62,000 bases of DNA from Acanthaster planci (Eukaryota > Echinodermata > Asteroidea > Valvatida > Acanthasteridae). Below, piece by piece: positions 50,901-62,000 of this stretch. The stretch is from positions 7,981,380-8,043,379 of the forward strand of contig NW_019091362.1 in assembly GCF_001949145.1 (NCBI RefSeq), given 5' to 3'. Position numbers and translations under genes: made by a program. The notes beneath the pieces were generated by a model. It was not told the DNA's origin. It ran no database searches and saw only the letters and a list, made by a program, of their open reading frames with translations. Position 1 is the stretch's first letter. Each line of letters opens with the position of its first letter.

Positions 50901-51154
50901 GTAAGAATTGAACATGCACAATGTACATGTATGATGAAAATCATGGAATAAAATTGCTTTCAAACAGGTTGGCAAACTAGAAATTTGACAAATTTTCTAC
51001 ATTCTTATTCATTATGATCAAAAGTTTCACTTCATTCTTTTGCAAATCTAGGAAAAAAAATTTACATTAAATTTCAAAACATTTATTTGGGATTTTTTAC
51101 TCCAAACAAAAAACAACTTCGTCCTTTTCTCAATACTCACCTAATATCACCCAT
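35995..51154 (-). CDS. SLC25A22: Mitochondrial glutamate carrier (SLC25A22/A18 type), complete
   Basis: Eight coding exons in minus-strand order: 51154-51141, 46336-46205, 44182-44127, 42162-42072, 38490-38372, 37996-37746, 36797-36698, 36221-35995. They join in frame to 329 residues; human SLC25A22 has 323. The carrier imports glutamate with a proton across the inner mitochondrial membrane. It has the three repeated halves of the SLC25 fold, each with a signature at its first helix: PIDLVKTR (residue 26), PMEMLKIQ (residue 123) and PVDVIKTR (residue 252). [24 protein letters not shown] and [12 protein letters not shown] are typical of the glutamate carrier subgroup, not the aspartate/glutamate (aralar) type, which has EF-hands. 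Exon 1 holds only 14 coding bases (MGDI plus part of a Ser codon) but rebuilds the SLPAK start exactly across a 4.8 kb intron. Vertebrate paralogues A22 and A18 cannot be distinguished here. Confidence 0.95.
37110..37683 (+). mobile_element. TTAA-flanked MITE family C, copy 1 (574 bp), carrier intron 6
   Basis: Perfect terminal inverted repeats (CCACTTGCTGCC at the left, GGCAGCAAGTGG at the right) are bounded by TTAA on both sides (37106-37109 and 37684-37687). TTAA duplication fits a piggyBac-like non-autonomous element. A shorter inverted copy lies at 18769-19209. Small frames inside (for example from 37090) are shared by chance with the other copy and lack transposase motifs. Confidence 0.85.
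42179..42340. repeat. (AAT)n tail plus dispersed repeat with AAAGCGC ends, carrier intron 3
   Basis: An ATA/AAT microsatellite (about 42179-42208) is followed by CATTTATAAAGCGCAAATTT and, 30 bases on, ATGCGCTGTACA. This arrangement is familiar from short dispersed repeats and LINE 3' ends of many marine invertebrates. Strand and exact limits are unclear. Confidence 0.5.
44375..44425. mobile_element. 51-bp hairpin mini-MITE, copy 2, carrier intron 2
   Basis: It differs from the copy at 6187-6237 at only two positions, A to G in the left arm and T to G in the right arm. It is flanked by ATAA (44371-44374, a mutated TTAA) and TTAA (44426-44429). The loop sequence is unchanged. Confidence 0.75.
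46653..46800 (+). mobile_element. hAT-like element end (CAGTGGCGTAG), carrier intron 1
   Basis: CAGTGGCGTAGAATTTCTTG is followed by a G-rich block. CAGTGGCGTAG termini with a G-rich flank are typical of hAT-superfamily miniature elements in many animals. The other end was not found, so this may be a fragment. Confidence 0.4.
47069..47092. repeat. (GTT)n microsatellite
   Basis: About seven GTT units in the first coding intron of the carrier gene. Confidence 0.85.
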
Positions 51155-54100
51155 TCCTAGTAAAAGCAAATCCTGTGGTCTGTTCTGTGAAACTTAGCCG
51201 ACTTCGTTTAAACCAAACTTGTATTACACAGCTGCTGTCAGAAGGGTAGAATCTTTATCACATCTATGGAGAAAAGCGTGCTCAAAGAGTCTGCCCAGTC
51301 AACCAACTGCAAATGATGAGAATAATGAAAATTCAAATCTGGGGTACTTCAGCCAATGTGGAGTAATAGCAAATACATGTATCTACACACTTCTGGGTCA
51401 TCAACTGAAAAAACAGCAATGCATGTATCACTGTCACTGCAGAATGGCCTCGTGTGTTGCAAATGCTTGCGTACATGCATTTAAATATTGTGCCTACTAG
51501 ATGCCCCCGCGGATTATAAATATTAAAGCACTCGTCTCGGATGACGTACAACTTGAAGGGTTTATATAATGACACAGCATTATTGTACTATTAATGCCAG
51601 TTCAATTTATGACGTATCTCAAAAGATAAGATCATATCAATATGTAAGCGATATCTTAGGGCTGGATAATATCTGAGACAGGCCATTAGGAAAATAATCC
51701 CCTGAGGTAATTTATATTTCTTTAAGCACTCTGGAGGAAACTGTGATGCATCAAACGCTGTAAATTATGAATGTGGCACAGGATACTGAGACCAATTCAA
51801 CTGTGGTGATGCAGAGCATGGTTCTATCTACGTCACTATTTATTCATACTGGAAAACACAAAGCATGATAATTGCTCTAAACGACTACCAGTTCTGCCTG
51901 AAACAATATTTCTTCAAGTTCCTGATACATGTAGGCTGACCAGAAGCCGTAACCTATGAAATGTGGGCAAAAAACGGTGGCAATATGATGAAGCAACTTC
52001 TGAAGTCAAGGCCTAGCCAGTCACAGTAAGCAAATGATAAACCCCAACGGTGACCACACCTGTACCAAATCCAACATCCCCATGTTGTGTTGGGCCTGTA
52101 CCATAGTGTTTTAGCTAGGATTTGAAAAGTGGGAGAGCAAAATGAAAACCAGGGAGTGCCATCTTGTTGGAGTCCAAAATTTGTGCGCGAACTTGAAGCA
52201 CGCGACACAAAGAAAGTCCCTTACAGCCGGGATCCAGGGCCCGCTTAAGGGCCCTGGAAGCTCTGGCTATTTTAGATGCTCTCTGGCATGTCTGGTGGTC
52301 TCTGATGAATTTCTGACATATTTTCATGAGATTTTGCCTTTTCAAACAAAAAATAACAGCTTTTAGTAAATAATTAAATTGTAAAACTGTCTCCAATTGT
52401 TGTTTTATATCGTGTGATTAAACAGCCCTGCAACAAAGAAGTGAATAATGACAAACACCTTGGAACAGATTTCTCATAACCACTTTATTTTGTTTTCACA
52501 AAAATGGTATGCAGGTAATGCAGGTGTTGCAGGTCAGTACTTGACACACGCTTTTGTGCCTTTTTGTTGGAATACATGTACATGTACATTACATTCAGAT
52601 TATTATGTGATAAGAAAATAAAAAATGATATAAAATGAATCCCAATATTCCTACGTTTCCTTTGACAGTTTGGCTAAGAACAAACAAATTGAGTACAAGA
52701 CTTGACTTCAATGTGGATGAAAAAAATACATGCCCTACATGCATAGTACGTGTACATGTACATGCGCACTGTATACGCATTGACGCACACCACAGACAGC
52801 TCTGTGAACAAGTCTGAACATGGCATCAGAAGAGATCAACAAATTTTTTTTTCCATCATTAAGATAGAAGAACCTGAACAAGCTTTATGCTAATTATTAA
52901 GAGAAACAACGATTCCGTGTAGGTCAACCCTTACTTTCAAGAAGAAATTTGTTATTTTTGTTTCATTCTGGATGATCTAATGAGCAAGCAGCGCAAGCCC
53001 CGAAATGATTATATGTCAATCTTGGCCCAATGGACGACCTTGTGTGAGAGTGGGCACACTATTGCGGCTAACGATCACCATGGGAACGAAGTTGATTACT
53101 TGTACGACTGATCACTGGCGAACAAGTATGGCTCCCTGTGTTCATTTTGTTACAAGTTGATAGATATGGTGTTGTAGTTCGTTATTTATGAGTAAGGGAA
53201 CCCGCCTACCAGAGTTGATACATTCTAACATTCGAACCATACATGTACATGTACTTTACCTCAGCGTATTTTCTATTTTTGAATGGTCGATGGGGGGAAA
53301 AGACTGAATTTTAGCTCAGATTTTATTTTCACATTTTTGGGAATCTAGATTACACAAGGATCAAATTAAGTAGTGCACGGCTCGATTTGCACTGCCAGGC
53401 TGTGCTTGAAAAAATGGGCCGTGACTTCACAAAACTGGCCACGGATGCAAAACACCGCTGCACGGCTCGCTAGCTAAAACACTGGCCGATACTGTATGAG
53501 CTTGACAGATAAAACATACAAATACAGTGTGTGTGAGACTGGCCTAGCTATCACACATTCCATTGATATCGAAGTCACTATCACACAGTCTATTTTGGGA
53601 TGATTACCAGTTCAAATCACACCACAGCCTGGCAGTGACACCTGATCCTTCCCAATCTCCACACCAAACACTTTGCGAGAAAATTTGAAGCCCTAACTGT
53701 AACAGCTCAAAAAGACTGTCTCAGATGGGCAAAATTCACATCCTCCCTTCTCCGAAAATCAAACTCATCACAATCAAACTATGTAATTTCCCACGGAATA
53801 ATGGCTTGAAGTACAGACTGCATGGTTCAATGAGAACAAGTAACATTAGTTTGTTGCCCAAAATTGATTCGCTTTTTAAAAACACTATAAAGTATCAAAT
53901 CCTTACCCCTCATTTCACCAGTAGAGTGATATGCTTTTGTTTTTGTACCGGCACAATTTTACATGCACAGTTAATGTTTGGGGAGTGTTTACAATTTTAC
54001 AGGGGGAAATCTTCGTCTGGTTCAATGTTATATTAATTATTATTGTGGAATGATATTCACAAAGATGGAATTCGCACTTTCTGCAATTTCAGACATTTTT

Positions 54101-55490
54101 AGATTGTTTTAGAAAACAATCCGTCTGAGCCACAGATCCCAAAAATTGAAATATCCTTACTTTTCAACGGAGATTTGATTCAAGAAAGGATACTGCAACT
54201 TCTTTGGGTAGGAAGAAAATTGGCAGCAGCTGGAACTAAACTCACAATCTCAATTTTTGGGTCAAATCAACTTACCAATCACACTCAGATTAGTCACTTT
54301 CATTGCTTCTGTTCAGTTGCAGTTCTGGTACACTAGCAAAAGCATAATGGGGACCAGTTCCCAGTCTAGTCCAAGTAACTGAACTGCATACTCTCTATTT
54401 TGTATAATGGCCTCTTATAACATACATGTATGTGAATATGGTTGGGTGACCACGTCTGAATGTCTGAGCTGATTCATGTAAATAATAATCCTCCTAGGTC
54501 CCAATTTCTTTGATTTTTCCAAGTCCAATATCCATGTATATGTATGCTGCTCCTTTAATTACAGGGCTTTATCGCTCCATTCTCTCAGAGTTGACGAGCC
54601 TCGTTAGTATTTTTGTTGGGGTACAGCCTAGGCCCACCAGTAGGCCTATTGACGTTTTAGAGAACAAACTATTGACAATGTCAACAATTTTACATTCACT
54701 CACAACATACACTTTCATCTTGTTTTCACATGTTCACGAGTTGATCTCTGACTGAGAAATTGGCCAGGCATGCAAAGCGTAACTGCCAACAGCAAACCAT
54801 CTATTATTTCAACCTCCATGGTCAAACATAGGGGCCTACAATGAAGGAAGGAATTAAATTCACACGTGTTACAGTTACATGTAGTAGGCCAAGGCCTAGG
54901 CATGGTAGGCCTAGGTACTAGGCCATATTTAATACTTCCAGTTCTAGAAGCAAGGCCCTAGTTACTACATGTAGTACCACTGACTAGGCCCATGCTGCAG
55001 CTTGAGTACCTCCAGCCTCCCCAGCCAGCATGTCCGGCCGCCGACATTCTACATGTTCCAGATGTCATGATGATAAAATAGGCTGGAATGAGATGAATGC
55101 GGCTACAGCCTGGCCTAGCCTATGGTACAAGGTAGCCAAATTTCTGTTTACGGTCCTAATCCTTATGATTATTAGGCGTAAGTTTTCTTAACCGATTAAT
55201 CTTCCGGAAAATCCAATGATTTTATCATGTTTGACTGGTCTATGCTCATGCTGCGCTACTGCATGCATATGCCGTGATTACACGTGGTTATCAGAAAATC
55301 ATGCGCATGCATCGTGTGCATGCACACCGCATGTTAAAATCGGCTATGAACCTCGCGTGTCACTAGCCTGAATGTGCATGTACCCAGCCTCTCACGCCGA
55401 CCCTAACCATGCCAAGCCGGGCGTGAATTTCACCTGCAAGTTCGCCCTTTCTTATACTATTTTTTGACAAATTCAAACCTCAAAGTATCA
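51155..55490. other. Probable 5' intron of the carrier gene; no other gene seen
   Basis: If the non-coding exon near 55.5 kb is real, this is the intron that joins it to the exon with the ATG. An acceptor (CTTTTACTAG, ending 51157 on the minus strand) lies two bases before the ATG. The region holds repeats listed separately, TACATGTA runs (near 52575, 52750 and 53241) and AGGCCTA-rich stretches near 54620-54990. Confidence 0.5.
52105..53483. repeat. Segment bounded by 14-bp inverted repeats
   Basis: AGTGTTTTAGCTAG at 52105-52118 reappears inverted at 53470-53483. The ends resemble hAT-type CAGTG termini, but no 8-bp duplication is visible outside. Inside, near the left end, a 10-bp stem (TCCAGGGCCC at 52233, complement at 52249-52258) is present. 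This may be two fragments of one family and not a single element. Confidence 0.4.
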
Positions 55491-55495
55491 CTCAC

Positions 55496-55700
55496 CCGTT
55501 AGGCACTGAATATAGCTTTCCTCGCTTGCCTTTTGCCCGCTTTGAGAGAAATCTTTCGCACTGACACGCCACTCCTTCCCGTACAGTATACTAACGGTGC
55601 CGTATCCGTGCTTATGTGTGTATTTGGTGGTTAGCTGGCGACCGCCAAAACATCGTCTTGTGATATGCAAACTAGAGGAGGGGCTTTCATCAGGCGTCGG
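55496..55700 (-). other. Probable non-coding first exon of the carrier gene
   Basis: On the minus strand a strong donor (AACGG then GTGAGT) ends a GC-richer segment that starts near 55700. The next acceptor two bases before the carrier ATG fits. The outer limit (transcription start) is a guess. A chance frame of 60 codons crosses the exon; it has no family resemblance. Confidence 0.4.
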
Positions 55701-56129
55701 ACAACTATAATTGGTCCGTTATATTACGTTCCATAAGTAGGCGTCAATCAGCGAGGGGGCCAAAGGCGGCCCAGCAGGATTTATGAATGAATCGTACGAG
55801 CCGGGCCACGAGGCCACAAAAATTGTATCAATTGATCCGGAACTGGGATAGAGAATATCCGGGATGTAGAAGTAGTTCCGAGTTTCATCCTCCTCTCGTT
55901 TTCTCGACCTTTCAGACATATTTGTTCCCTTCCCACTATAAACTCCCTGAAATGGTCAAATGGCAAAACGGGACTGCCAAATTATCTTTAAATATCTTCA
56001 TTTTAAGTAAGCAAATAAAAGCGTCAGGCAATCTGTAAATCTTTCCACCCGGTTTACTGTGAATTTCTGAAAAATCCATGTATGGTAAAGTTTTTGTTAA
56101 TCAGAGCATGGAGGTAGAATCACCATGAT

Positions 56130-56372
56130 CAGAGGTGCTCTGCGCGTGCGACGAAGTACCGCCCCCTACATTTTCCCGCGACAGTCTGGCTCCCCGAACC
56201 AGTAACAACGCAAACTCACAACTGGTGGTCTTTGTTGTTTTCACCACACTAACAAAATGGCAGCTTCCGTGAACGCGAACGAGTTAGGAATGCTTTCGGA
56301 ATCTGAATGAATTCTGAAGCAACACGGCCTCAGCCTTAGTTCAGATCTTCTCTTTTCTAATCAAATGTCGCC
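56130..56372. promoter_or_regulatory. Likely shared (bidirectional) promoter, IARS2 side
   Basis: Between the two head-to-head genes are an NRF-1-like site (TGCGCGTGCGAC at 56141), an E2F-like site (TTTTCCCGCGA at 56171) and a YY1-like ATGGC site (AAAATGGCAGC at 56254). Such sites are typical of TATA-less housekeeping promoters in animals. The matches are by eye and none is perfect to consensus. Confidence 0.4.
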
Positions 56373-61723
<5,351 letters not shown>

Positions 61724-62000
61724 GTGAGTGCCCTCTGGAGGGGGGACTAACTCTCAGTGTAGATGTCCATGAGACAAAACAGAGGGGTGCCACACATCTT
61801 GATGAGTTAATGGGTTTGGACCTGTAAAGATCAGTTTAGAATTCTTGAGTGTACATGTAGTCTAAATGAAAAGTAGCATACTGAGGAAGTGTCCCTAAAC
61901 AGACAGGGGAATCTATTATCTACCCTTTTATAGCAAAATTAAATTTCTGAACTTTCAGAAATGGTAGACCATTGCCTATAATTTCCATCCAAAAGATATC

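Overview
This window is animal nuclear DNA. Every real gene is split by GT-AG introns, the coding exons are short, the introns are hundreds of bases to several kilobases long, and the gaps are full of small transposon relics. The four proteins are closest in character to deuterostome proteins. The AT-rich background, the many palindromic TACATGTA runs and the dense small inverted-repeat elements suggest a marine invertebrate, perhaps an echinoderm or a lancelet. I cannot name the species from sequence alone.

Layout. (1) 1-8256 is a repeat-rich left flank. It holds the 5' end of a minus-strand LTR retrotransposon (LTR at 386-824, a primer-binding site matching tRNA-Leu, and an open gag-like frame running off the left edge). 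A dead Tc1/mariner transposon abuts the LTR. Further right are three non-autonomous inverted-repeat elements. (2) 8257-23312 is a complete plus-strand gene of 15 coding exons for a MATE-type organic cation/proton exchanger (SLC47A family, 711 residues). (3) 25215-31325 is a complete plus-strand gene of 7 exons for V-type ATPase subunit E (226 residues). (4) 51154 down to 35995 is a complete minus-strand gene of 8 coding exons for a mitochondrial glutamate carrier (SLC25A22/SLC25A18 type, 329 residues), with a probable non-coding first exon near 55.5 kb. (5) 56373 to beyond the right edge holds the first nine exons (372 codons) of mitochondrial isoleucyl-tRNA synthetase (IARS2), plus strand.

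Relations. The ATPase and carrier genes converge tail to tail. The carrier and IARS2 are head to head across less than about 0.9 kb, which looks like a shared promoter for two nuclear genes of mitochondrial proteins. The MATE exchanger uses a proton gradient and subunit E belongs to a proton pump, but nothing in the sequence shows that the two genes are linked in function.

Most unexplained structure lies in introns and gaps: two TTAA-flanked (piggyBac-like) miniature families with two copies each, a third family with long terminal inverted repeats present twice in the MATE gene, foldback elements, a hAT-like element with an 8-bp target duplication, and a perfect spacer-free 56-bp palindrome. 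I found no CRISPR array, operon, prophage or unknown multigene system. The most unusual protein observation is that the MATE protein carries Asn and Asp at two of the four acidic transport positions known from human MATE1.
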